NCBI GenBank assembly: GCA_003218615.1
Contig: QHOD01000129.1
Location: 1-12,980 of the forward strand
DNA: 12,980 bases
Direction: 5' to 3'
Source: Verrucomicrobiota bacterium
GTDB taxonomy: Bacteria > Verrucomicrobiota > Verrucomicrobiia > Chthoniobacterales > UBA10450
The notes under the pieces were generated by a model. That model saw only the letters and a program-made list of their open reading frames with translations, had not been told where the DNA came from and did not search any database. Below are positions 1-6,838 of this stretch, one piece after another; position 1 is the stretch's first letter, and every line of letters begins with the position of its first letter. Made by a program: the position numbers and the translations under genes.

Positions 1-521
1 ATGCGGCGCGCTACCAGACTGTCTTTGCTTATGCGGCTGGCGCACTTGCCGCGCCCACGGCCGGTCTTCACTTCACCCCGGAAATTTTGTGCGCGATTCC
101 ACACACGTTCGTCACCCTGCATGTGGGATCTGGAACATTTCTCCCGGTGCGCTCGGAGAGCGTAGCGGAGCATCGCATGCACGCGGAGCGTTTTTCCATT
201 TCGACAGAAGCCGCAAGCAAGGTCAATAACGCGCGCCGAATCGTCGCCGTGGGAACGACAACGGTCCGCACCCTGGAATCGGCACGAGGTGAAGGTGGAG
301 AAGTTCTCGCGCAAGAAGGCGTGACCGACATTTTCATTTATCCACCTTATGATTTCCGAGCGGTTGATGTTCTGCTGACGAATTTCCATCTGCCGCGTTC
401 GACATTGCTGATGCTGGTAAGCGCGTTCGCGGGCCGCGAGTTCTTGCTACGGGCCTACCAGGAAGCAATTCGTGAACGCTATCGCTTTTACAGCTATGGC
501 GATTGCATGTTGATCCTGTAA
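1..521 (+). CDS. queA: S-adenosylmethionine:tRNA ribosyltransferase-isomerase (QueA), 3' part
   Basis: QueA moves the ribosyl part of S-adenosylmethionine onto 7-deazaguanine-modified tRNA, giving epoxyqueuosine in the cytosol. The reading frame is already open at position 3, so the start and roughly the first half of the protein lie outside the window. Visible family landmarks, in order, are YQTVFA, AAPTAGLHFTPEIL, VTLHVGSGTF, IVAVGTTTVRTLES, FIYPPY, LLTNFHLPRSTLLMLVSAFAG and a C-terminal RYRFYSYGDCMLIL, all matching QueA. It ends right after GDCMLIL with TAA; E. coli QueA runs on about a dozen residues further. The stretch between HFTPEIL and VTLHVG is about five residues shorter than in E. 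coli. The next gene starts 108 bases downstream in the same direction after a polypyrimidine/polypurine hairpin. Identity is firm; only completeness is limited. Confidence 0.96.
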   Translation, partial: AARYQTVFAYAAGALAAPTAGLHFTPEILCAIPHTFVTLHVGSGTFLPVRSESVAEHRMHAERFSISTEAASKVNNARRIVAVGTTTVRTLESARGEGGEVLAQEGVTDIFIYPPYDFRAVDVLLTNFHLPRSTLLMLVSAFAGREFLLRAYQEAIRERYRFYSYGDCMLIL

Positions 522-522
522 C

Positions 523-593
523 TCTTCCTCTTCCGCTTCCTCTGGAATCCTCTACAGAAAGACAAAAAAAGCAGAAGCAGAGGAAGAGGAAGA
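523..593. repeat. Polypyrimidine/polypurine inverted repeat between queA and the thioesterase gene
   Basis: Two arms can pair: 523-534 (TCTTCCTCTTCC) with 582-593 (GGAAGAGGAAGA), 12 perfect base pairs, continued by 535-539 (GCTTC) with 574-578 (GAAGC) after a 3-base bulge at 579-581. The loop spans 540-573 and holds a run of seven A. No T tract follows the second arm, so it is not a standard intrinsic terminator for queA. It may still affect RNA stability or read-through, or be a chromosomal repeat. Confidence 0.6.
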
Positions 594-629
594 TTGCGAG
601 GTCGTAGATTGTGCTATTTTTCCGCTTAA

Positions 630-1016
630 ATGCCCGATCAACCCAAAGGTGAGCTGGTCATTCAAACGATTGCCATGCCCAAGGATACAAACCCAAACGG
701 CGACATTTTCGGCGGCTGGCTGACATCGCAAATGGACTTGGGAAGCAGCATTCTCGCTGCGAAAATAGCGCAAGCGCGAGTTGTCACAGTTGCGATGGAA
801 GGAATGTCCTTTCTTGAGCCGGTTCGGGTGGGGGACACCGTCGCATGTTACGCGTGGGTGGAGCGAATTGGCCGCACTTCAATGGTCATCCCTGTGGAAG
901 TTTGGGTGCGCCGTTACATGCATGGAAAGCAGATCCGCGTCACGCATGGCGTCTTTACTCATGTGGCTGTCGACGATTCGGGAAAACCGATTCCGGTAAA
1001 ACGCGGGAGTGCATAG
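630..1016 (+). CDS. yciA: YciA-type acyl-CoA thioesterase (hotdog fold)
   Basis: The 128-residue product is a single hotdog domain of the YciA branch, enzymes that hydrolyse acyl-CoA to free acid and CoA in the cytosol and are usually multimeric. The diagnostic segment is at residues 14-36: AMPKDTNPNGDIFGGW followed by LTSQMD. Asp36 of SQMD matches the aspartate regarded as catalytic in the Haemophilus homologue (HI0827). VVTVAMEGMSFLEPVRVGD (about 51-69) and the strand VEVWVRR are also typical. The C-terminus is shorter than in enterobacterial YciA, ending at VKRGSA. The ATG at 630 is the only sensible start, as it precedes the conserved GELVIQT strand by a few residues; no clear Shine-Dalgarno sequence is visible. 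The glycosyltransferase gene starts 25 bases after the stop, so the two may be co-transcribed, though no functional link is obvious. Confidence 0.93.
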   Translation: MPDQPKGELVIQTIAMPKDTNPNGDIFGGWLTSQMDLGSSILAAKIAQARVVTVAMEGMSFLEPVRVGDTVACYAWVERIGRTSMVIPVEVWVRRYMHGKQIRVTHGVFTHVAVDDSGKPIPVKRGSA

Positions 1017-1041
1017 CGCCTTATCGCAATCAGTCTGATCG

Positions 1042-2223
1042 ATGACGCAGTTTGCATATCTCTTCGAGCGATTTCCGTCATTCGGACAGACGTTTTGCTA
1101 TCGCGAGGTTGCTGAGCTCGCTCGCCAAGGTGTTGCTCAACCTATTTTCTCCATTCGGAAACCAAAAGATGAGCCGCCGCAGGACTGGGACAAAGGTATC
1201 GTTAAACGCGTGCAATACCTCCCTGAGGAGGAACAACTGCTGCGAGAAGTCAGTCACGCGGCAAAAAAGGGAAAACTAACGAGGGAGATTGTCAGCGCTC
1301 TCGATGAGTGGGGCCGGCGCACCGATTTTCTTCGGCTCTATCAGGCGGTCTATGTTGGACTGCGATTGCAGGAAATGGGGATTCGTCATGTTCACGCGCA
1401 CTTTGCTGGAATGGCCGCGCGCACCGCTTTCTGGATGGACAGATTTTTTGGAGTTACTTTTAGCTTTACCGCGCATGCCAACGATATTTTCGCGCCCCGA
1501 GATTTTGAGATTGGGCTCGATAAACTCCTTAATGCAGCGCGTGTAATTGTTACCGAAACGGATTACGCAGAGAAATTTTTGCAGGAGCGCTTTCCGAATT
1601 GCGCGGATCGAATTCATCGGATCTATAACGCCTTGAATCTTGGCGAATTCAGACGCGCGGATTTTTCGTCCGCTCCGCCACTAATTGTTGCAGTCGGCCG
1701 TTTAATCGACAAGAAAGGGTTCGCCGATTTAATCCAGGCCTGTCGGTTGCTCATGGAGCGCGGAATATCTTTCCGTTGTCAGATTTTCGGCGAAGGACCG
1801 CTGGAAAAGAAATTGCACGAGCAAATCGTCGAACTTGACCTGCAAAGTTACGTCGAGCTGGCTGGCCCCAAGCCGCAACATGAAATCAGAAGCTATTTGG
1901 CCGGAGGAACGGTTTTTGTTCTGCCGAGCGTGATCGATTCCGAGGGCGGCATGGACAATCTGCCCACTGTCATCATGGAGGCGATGGCGACTGGCTTGCC
2001 GGTCATTTCAACTGCGATCGGCGGAATTCCGGAAATGGTAATCGATAATGAAACTGGATTGCTCGTGTCTGCGGGCGATGCGCGTGCGCTTGCGGACGCG
2101 ATTGAAAATGTGATTACAAATCCTTCGCTGGCACGGCGTTTGGGCGAGAAGGGTCACAAACGCGCCTGCGAACTCTTCTCAATAGAGCAAAATGTGCGCG
2201 ACTTGTGCGGACTGCTCCTGTAG
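1042..2223 (+). CDS. GT4-family glycosyltransferase, colanic-acid/exopolysaccharide type
   Basis: The 393-residue GT-B protein probably moves a sugar from a nucleotide-sugar donor onto a surface polysaccharide or glycolipid precursor at the inner membrane face. The N-terminal acceptor domain starts with YLFERFPSFGQTFCYREV (about 6-23), a pattern I associate with the WcaL/AmsK-like branch, and includes HVHAHFAG (117-123). The C-terminal donor domain has VAVGRLIDKKG (216-226), IFGEGP (248-253) and SEGGMDNLPTVIMEAMATG (300-318). The usual E-x7-E pair is here Asp305-x7-Glu313, with another Glu at 301. There is no signal peptide or obvious membrane span. ATG 1042 directly precedes the conserved N-terminus. 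The stop TAG lies in a palindrome shared with the stop of the convergent opcA gene. Acceptor and sugar cannot be told from sequence alone, and there is no polysaccharide cluster around it. Confidence 0.9.
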   Translation: MTQFAYLFERFPSFGQTFCYREVAELARQGVAQPIFSIRKPKDEPPQDWDKGIVKRVQYLPEEEQLLREVSHAAKKGKLTREIVSALDEWGRRTDFLRLYQAVYVGLRLQEMGIRHVHAHFAGMAARTAFWMDRFFGVTFSFTAHANDIFAPRDFEIGLDKLLNAARVIVTETDYAEKFLQERFPNCADRIHRIYNALNLGEFRRADFSSAPPLIVAVGRLIDKKGFADLIQACRLLMERGISFRCQIFGEGPLEKKLHEQIVELDLQSYVELAGPKPQHEIRSYLAGGTVFVLPSVIDSEGGMDNLPTVIMEAMATGLPVISTAIGGIPEMVIDNETGLLVSAGDARALADAIENVITNPSLARRLGEKGHKRACELFSIEQNVRDLCGLLL

Positions 2224-2236
2224 CGGCCGCCGCTAC
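2220..2236. terminator. Palindrome joining two convergent stop codons
   Basis: GTAGCGG (2220-2226) and CCGCTAC (2230-2236) form a 7-bp, GC-rich stem with a 3-base loop. The left arm contains the TAG of the glycosyltransferase gene (2221-2223). The right arm contains, on the other strand, the TAG of opcA (2235-2233). The position between two converging genes suggests a bidirectional transcription end. No T tract follows on either strand, so a Rho-independent function is uncertain. Confidence 0.5.
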
Positions 2237-3291
2237 AACAACTCGCGGACGCAATTGACGGCGTGCAGATAAACGTGGTGCGGCCCTCCGCGCATGAGTT
2301 CTTCGCTCATCAAGCTCACCGGATCGTTGCTCCCCGCCGGCATCAGTTGCGGCATGCGTTTCTCGTCCGGCTTGCCGCGCGAAACCTCAAGGAGATCACC
2401 GCACTTGGCACGGGCGACCACAAATTCGACTTCACGCGAGTTCAGAACGATCTGGCCGATCGGCTCGCCAGGGCGCTCGCGCAGTTCGATGTCGATCTTG
2501 CGGCCGCTTGAATCAACAAATTGAATTGCGTCATTGCGGGTCGCCTTCTCGACGCGCCAATTTAATTGCGCGGCGAGCCAACCGGCAAAGAGCACCGCAG
2601 TCGATCTAAAGCCCGGCGCGAAATCAATGCGCGCATTTTTCATTTTCGCGAAATGATGATGCGATGTCGGATGATCGAAGAATTGAGCAAGCGCGAAGCG
2701 AACCTTGTCCAGCCGCGTCCAGTTCAAATCGCAAAGCACAATCCGTTGCTTCGCTTCCTTTTGCGCGGACTCGACCAGGCGCATTTGTTCGGGAAAATCC
2801 TTCCACGCCTGACTATCGTAAATGACGCGATCGACCCACGCCCACAACTGTGGATCCATCGGTTCACGAAATTCGCCCTGCCACCAAAGGTAAAACGGCA
2901 GGTCCGAATCCAGGTGCGAGAATACGATGCTCGGCAGGAGACTTGTGCATGGTCCCTCGAGCAGAAATGAAATTTGTTCGGAGCAAATCTGCTGGCTGCC
3001 GGTGCGACTGACATGACAGTGCGCGCTAATCCAGGCTTCCACGCGATTTGTTTTCGCTTTGCAGTCAGCGCCAATGACAATGGCGCGACAGGCGTGGTTC
3101 TCAGCAATCTTTGCAATCAGCTGCGTATTCTTATCCAGTGAGCCGGGCACTTCGCTATAAACCGCCAAGTTGACCAACGAGGCGCGCGTCGTCGCGCCTT
3201 CGCTCTGCGCCCACAGTTTCTTCAGCTCACTGTCGATCTCGTCGAGCTCGACCTGGAGACCTAACGAGTAAGTTTCGGTAATTGTAGGCAT
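2233..3291 (-). CDS. opcA: OpcA-like glucose-6-phosphate dehydrogenase assembly/activator protein
   Basis: OpcA proteins bind glucose-6-phosphate dehydrogenase and promote its active oligomer, best known from cyanobacteria and actinobacteria. This 352-residue protein shows the family pattern: TTRASLVNLAVYS (34-46), SRTGSQQICSEQISFLLEG (95-113), the hydrophobic LDSDLPFYLWWQGEF block (127-141), WVDRVIYDS (152-160) and DLNWTRLDKVR (188-198). It has no signal peptide or membrane span and carries several cysteines in its first 120 residues. ATG 3291 is followed by a plausible N-terminus and lies only 3 bases after the zwf stop. Translation is therefore probably coupled to zwf, which fits a 1:1 partner. 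The gene ends in the palindrome at 2220-2236. Confidence in the family is high. The activator role is inferred from the family and the zwf neighbour. Confidence 0.9.
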   Translation of the reverse strand: MPTITETYSLGLQVELDEIDSELKKLWAQSEGATTRASLVNLAVYSEVPGSLDKNTQLIAKIAENHACRAIVIGADCKAKTNRVEAWISAHCHVSRTGSQQICSEQISFLLEGPCTSLLPSIVFSHLDSDLPFYLWWQGEFREPMDPQLWAWVDRVIYDSQAWKDFPEQMRLVESAQKEAKQRIVLCDLNWTRLDKVRFALAQFFDHPTSHHHFAKMKNARIDFAPGFRSTAVLFAGWLAAQLNWRVEKATRNDAIQFVDSSGRKIDIELRERPGEPIGQIVLNSREVEFVVARAKCGDLLEVSRGKPDEKRMPQLMPAGSNDPVSLMSEELMRGGPHHVYLHAVNCVRELL

Positions 3292-3294
3292 ACC

Positions 3295-4836
3295 TCACAA
3301 TCTTCGCCAGGCATGTCCGTCGCGCGCGAGCAAATCGTCGGCTTCCTCCGGGCCCCATGAGCCAGCGGGATAAAAGAACAGAGCCGGCGCATCATTTTTT
3401 TCGGCCCACGCATGCTCGATAACGTCAATAAAAGCCCACGCTTCCTCGACTTCATCGCGGCGCGCAAAAAGCGTCGCGTCCCCGCTCATCGCATCGAGCA
3501 GCAAACGTTCGTACGCTTCGGGGCTGGCTTTCCCGAATGAAGTCCCGTAATGAAAATCCATTTTCACCGGCTCGACGCGGAAACTGGCGCCGGGAACTTT
3601 TGCATGGATCCGTAGCGAAATTCCTTCGTCGGGTTGAATTCGAATGACCAGCACGTTTAGATCCTTCAAGTCTTTGTTAAAGAGAACGGCGGGCGCTTTT
3701 TTGAAGTGGATGGAAATCTCAGTGGCCGATTTTGGAAGCCGTTTGCCGACGCGCATGTAAATCGGCACATCGGCCCAGCGCCAGTCGTCGATGAAAAGAC
3801 GCAATGCCACGAACGTTTCTGTTTGCGAGTCCGGTTTCACGTTTGGTTCCTGACGATAACCGGCAACCGGCTTGCCGTTGATCGCGCCCTCGGTGTATTG
3901 CCCGCGCACAACGTTCGCAGCGACCTCACTCTGCGCGAAACGGCGAAGCGATCGGACCACTTTGACTTTTTCGTCACGGATACTATCCGCGCTCAAATCC
4001 ATCGGCGGCTCCATTGCGACAAGACAAAGAAGCTGGAGCAAATGGTTTTGCACCATGTCGCGCAAGGCGCCCGCGCGTTCGTAAAAGCCGGCCCGGCCCT
4101 CAATCCCCAGCGTTTCGGCGGCCGTGATTTGCACGTGATCGATGTAATGCGTGTTCCAGAGCGGCGCGAAGATCGCGTTCGCGAATCGCAAGACCAGAAT
4201 ATTTTGGGCGGTTTCCTTACCAAGAAAATGATCAATCCGGTAAGTCTGTTCTTCGGTGAAAGAAGTGCGGACGATGCGGTTGAGTTCGCGCGCGGAAGCC
4301 AAATCGGTACCAAACGGTTTTTCGACAATCACGCGGGCCCAGCTTCCTTTGCAGGTTTCGTTTAAACCTGCTGCCTTCAGGTGCTTCAGAATCGGTTCGA
4401 ACTGGTCGGGAGCGGTAGCGAAATAAAAAAGCCGGTTGCCGCGCGTCCCACGTTCTTTGTCGACCTTCTCGAGACGTTTGACTAACGCTTCGTAGCCGGC
4501 TTCGTCGCCGAATTCGCTTTGGTGATAGAAGATGGATTGCGCAAACGTCTTCCAGATTTCGTCGCGCACGGCCTGGCGCGAAAATTTGCGAGTCGCTTCT
4601 TCGAGTTCAGCCCTGAACTGCTCGTCATTTTTTTCCCGCCGCGCAAACCCGACGATTGCGACAGCGGGTGGGAGATCGCCATCGGCGGCAAGATTGTAAA
4701 GCGCAGGAATAAGTTTGCGATTAGTAAGATCGCCGGTAGCGCCGAAGATTACAATCGCGCACGGCTGTGGCACTGCGCGGGCGGAAATACCTTCGCGAAG
4801 GGGATTCAGTTCCGGCTGATCAGCGGCTCGATTCAT
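3295..4836 (-). CDS. zwf: Glucose-6-phosphate 1-dehydrogenase
   Basis: This enzyme oxidises glucose-6-phosphate to 6-phosphogluconolactone with reduction of NADP+ or NAD+, the first step of the oxidative pentose phosphate pathway in the cytosol. The 513-residue protein has the coenzyme-binding loop FGATGDLTNRKL (31-42), EKPFG (172-176) and the substrate signature RIDHFLGKE (200-208), where His203 should contact the phosphate. A second histidine in RDMVQNH (His265) corresponds to the catalytic base of the Leuconostoc enzyme, paired with Asp202. The length is normal for the family. I chose the ATG at 4836; a TTG two codons upstream (4842) is in frame but lies in a hairpin. No Shine-Dalgarno sequence is seen between that hairpin and the ATG, so the hairpin at 4841-4871 may control initiation. 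opcA follows after 3 bases. The fusion gene upstream ends 81 bases earlier on the same strand. Confidence 0.97.
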   Translation of the reverse strand: MNRAADQPELNPLREGISARAVPQPCAIVIFGATGDLTNRKLIPALYNLAADGDLPPAVAIVGFARREKNDEQFRAELEEATRKFSRQAVRDEIWKTFAQSIFYHQSEFGDEAGYEALVKRLEKVDKERGTRGNRLFYFATAPDQFEPILKHLKAAGLNETCKGSWARVIVEKPFGTDLASARELNRIVRTSFTEEQTYRIDHFLGKETAQNILVLRFANAIFAPLWNTHYIDHVQITAAETLGIEGRAGFYERAGALRDMVQNHLLQLLCLVAMEPPMDLSADSIRDEKVKVVRSLRRFAQSEVAANVVRGQYTEGAINGKPVAGYRQEPNVKPDSQTETFVALRLFIDDWRWADVPIYMRVGKRLPKSATEISIHFKKAPAVLFNKDLKDLNVLVIRIQPDEGISLRIHAKVPGASFRVEPVKMDFHYGTSFGKASPEAYERLLLDAMSGDATLFARRDEVEEAWAFIDVIEHAWAEKNDAPALFFYPAGSWGPEEADDLLARDGHAWRRL

Positions 4837-4840
4837 AAAC

Positions 4841-4871
4841 AATCGGCAAACTAAGCAGTTTTTCGCCGATT
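4841..4871 (-). promoter_or_regulatory. Hairpin just upstream of the zwf start codon
   Basis: In the zwf mRNA sense, AAUCGGC (4871-4865) pairs with GCCGAUU (4847-4841). Above a 3-base bulge (GAA, 4864-4862), AAACU (4861-4857) pairs with AGUUU (4852-4848) around the tetraloop GCUU. The result is a 12-bp stem ending 4 bases before the zwf AUG. It would occupy the site where a ribosome normally binds, so it may act as a translational control element. I do not recognise it as a named riboswitch or a known protein-binding leader. The pairing is seen directly; the function is inference. Confidence 0.5.
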
Positions 4872-4891
4872 AGGTAGAGTGAATCTTCTGC

Positions 4892-4922
4892 GGTAGGGCT
4901 GCCAGACGGCGGCGTCTCTACC
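4892..4922. repeat. REP-like palindrome containing the glyA stop codon
   Basis: The outer arms GGTAG (4892-4896) and CTACC (4918-4922) and the inner arms AGACG (4904-4908) and CGTCT (4913-4917) are self-complementary, with a one-sided bulge at 4897-4903 and loop GCGG. The complement of 4918-4920 is the TAG stop of the phosphatase-GlyA gene. The end GGCGTCTCTAC (4911-4921) recurs exactly at 8252-8262 beside the cNMP-DUF1003 gene. This suggests both belong to one dispersed palindromic family. It could also form a weak terminator before zwf, but no T tract follows. Confidence 0.5.
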
Positions 4923-6720
4923 ATGGAAGCGGAAATCTTCTCGTTAAATCGAGCACCTTTCGTCGGACTCTCTCCAGCGCGTCGGCATCGCTGCGATTGC
5001 TCAGCGCTTCGGCGATCAAGTCGGCGATCTCCAGCATTTCTTCTTCTTTCATGCCGCGCGTGGTGACCGCCGGTGTTCCAATCCGTATGCCGCCCGGTTT
5101 AAAAATTGGGTAGGTGTCGAACGGGATGGCATTCTTGTTCACGGTGATCCCGGCGCGATCAAGAACCTCCTGCGCCTCCTTGCCGTTAATTTCTTTCGGG
5201 CGAAGATCGACAAGCATGAGATGATTGTCGGTGCCGCCGGACACGATGCGGTACCCATGGTTGGCCAGACCGGCGGAGAGCGCTTTCGCGTTCAGGACTA
5301 CTTGCCGCTGATACTCGCGAAATTCCGGCTGGAGAGCCTGGTGAAAACAAACTGCTTTTGCCGCGATCACATGCATAAGCGGACCGCCCTGCACGCCGGG
5401 GAAAAGTGTTGAGTCGATGACCTTGGCGAATTTCTCTTCGCACATCACGATCCCACCGCGTGGGCCCCGCAAACTTTTGTGTGTCGTGGTTGTGACAAAT
5501 TGTGCATGCGGAATGGGACTCGGATGCTGGCCGCCGGCTACCAATCCAGCAATGTGCGCCATGTCGATGAAAAGAATCGCGCCGACGGAATCGGCAATTT
5601 GTCGCAGCCGCGGAAAATCGATGATGCGCGGGTAGGCGGATGCGCCGGCTGTAATCATGACGGGCCGCACTTGCTCAGCCTGCTTTTGCAACGCGCCGTA
5701 ATCGATCGTCTCGGTCTTTTCGTCTACGCCGTAATGCGTGACTTGATAAAATTTGCCCGAAAAATTTGCCGGATGTCCGTGGGTGAGATGACCGCCGTGG
5801 GCCAAGTTCATCGTGAGAATTTTGTCGCCTGGTTTAATTGCGGCGAAATAGACCGCCATGTTTGCCTGCGCGCCGCTGTGCGGCTGCACGTTCACGTGCT
5901 CTGCGCCAAACAATCGCTTCGCCCGATCGATTGCGAGTTGCTCGGCCACATCGACATTCTCGCAACCGCCGTACCAGCGCTTTCGCGGATAACCTTCGGC
6001 GTACTTGTTCGTGAGGACGCTGCCCTGAGCTTCCATGACCGCCCGGCTTGTGAAATTCTCCGACGCGATCAATTCGATATTTTCACGTTGCCGCTTTTCT
6101 TCCGCAGCGATCGCATCGAAAATCTCAGGATCGACTCTGCGCAAAGCCTCGCCATAACGCGGTGGAGGTGTCGATCTAATCGTTCCGATCTCAATCTGAG
6201 GAGAACGGTCGCTCGTTGAATAAGATATGTCGGACCTGCGTGCCGCGCCCGGGCGGACCAGCTGGCCTTGTTCGACGAAGGCGAGCACGCTTGGCAACGC
6301 GTTTTTGATGGTGCGCGCGCAATCTTCGTAAACTTCACGGCCGAGACCGATCGGATCGGGCACATCGCGCCAAACCGTTGTGCCCGGCTCTTCAAATTCG
6401 CGAAGCAAAAAGGATTTTTCCGCGCCCTGGGGAAAGAGCATCTGGATGGTCTCGAGATGCGCGCCGGTCATGGCAAAGATGTGCGTGGCGCGATCGATTA
6501 GTGCGGCAGTGAGCGGCTGGCTGCGCAGGCCGCTGATGTCTACGCCTTCCTCTTCGCAAACCTGCACTGCATAGAGGCTTGGCGGTTGTCCATGCACCGC
6601 GTGCACGCCCGCCGACGCGACTTCGATTTCTTTCCGGTTTCCAAGCAAACGGCGAAATAGGCCCTCCGCAATCGGGCTGCGGCAAATGTTACCTGTGCAG
6701 ACGAAGAGGACGCTTTTCAC
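4918..6720 (-). CDS. glyA: Fusion of low-molecular-weight protein-tyrosine phosphatase and serine hydroxymethyltransferase
   Basis: One uninterrupted 600-residue frame carries two enzymes. Residues 1 to about 152 are a low-molecular-weight phosphatase with the P-loop VCTGNICRSP (Cys8 nucleophile, Arg14) and the general acid in DVPDPIG (Asp122). Position 12 is Ile, as in tyrosine phosphatases, whereas the arginine phosphatase YwlE has Thr there. Residues 153-190 are a polar, proline-rich linker without Met. Residues 191-600 are a full-length PLP-dependent SHMT, which interconverts serine and glycine while charging tetrahydrofolate. It shows IELIASENF (215-223), YAEGYP (240-245), DMAHIAGL (386-393), TTTTHKSLRGPRGG with PLP lysine Lys415, and GGIRIGTP with Arg546 for the substrate carboxylate. 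The start is GTG at 6720 with no clear Shine-Dalgarno sequence. An internal TTG at 6144 (residue 193) could in principle start a normal-length GlyA alone, but no good ribosome binding site precedes it. zwf and opcA follow on the same strand. Confidence 0.95.
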   Translation of the reverse strand: MKSVLFVCTGNICRSPIAEGLFRRLLGNRKEIEVASAGVHAVHGQPPSLYAVQVCEEEGVDISGLRSQPLTAALIDRATHIFAMTGAHLETIQMLFPQGAEKSFLLREFEEPGTTVWRDVPDPIGLGREVYEDCARTIKNALPSVLAFVEQGQLVRPGAARRSDISYSTSDRSPQIEIGTIRSTPPPRYGEALRRVDPEIFDAIAAEEKRQRENIELIASENFTSRAVMEAQGSVLTNKYAEGYPRKRWYGGCENVDVAEQLAIDRAKRLFGAEHVNVQPHSGAQANMAVYFAAIKPGDKILTMNLAHGGHLTHGHPANFSGKFYQVTHYGVDEKTETIDYGALQKQAEQVRPVMITAGASAYPRIIDFPRLRQIADSVGAILFIDMAHIAGLVAGGQHPSPIPHAQFVTTTTHKSLRGPRGGIVMCEEKFAKVIDSTLFPGVQGGPLMHVIAAKAVCFHQALQPEFREYQRQVVLNAKALSAGLANHGYRIVSGGTDNHLMLVDLRPKEINGKEAQEVLDRAGITVNKNAIPFDTYPIFKPGGIRIGTPAVTTRGMKEEEMLEIADLIAEALSNRSDADALERVRRKVLDLTRRFPLPW

Positions 6721-6750
6721 GATTCAGGCGGCGCGAGCGCGCGAGAACGC

Positions 6751-6778
6751 AACCTAGAATCGAACCGAGCTAAGTCAA
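6751..6778 (-). promoter_or_regulatory. Candidate promoter for the phosphatase-glyA, zwf, opcA block
   Basis: On the minus strand TTGACT (6778-6773) matches the -35 consensus at five of six bases. After a 16-base spacer, TAGGTT (6756-6751) is a weaker -10 match. Transcription would begin about 20-25 bases before the GTG at 6720. The position fits, but short promoter motifs are common by chance. Confidence 0.35.
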
Positions 6779-6838
6779 TTTAGAGTGGTGTCGGCATCCT
6801 TGCCCGTAAGACAATGGGCCGCGGAGTCTATGTATTTT

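Noticed and set aside
3706..4365. 219-residue open frame on the + strand
   Set aside because: It is antisense to zwf, whose catalytic motifs are intact in this very region.
5479..6219. 246-residue open frame on the + strand
   Set aside because: It lies wholly antisense to the well-supported GlyA domain and has no recognisable domain; long antisense frames are expected in GC-rich coding DNA.
6752..6770. T-arm-like sequence GGTTCGATTC on the minus strand, suggesting a tRNA 3' end
   Set aside because: The flanking bases do not form a 5-bp T stem, and no acceptor, anticodon or D arm can be built around it.
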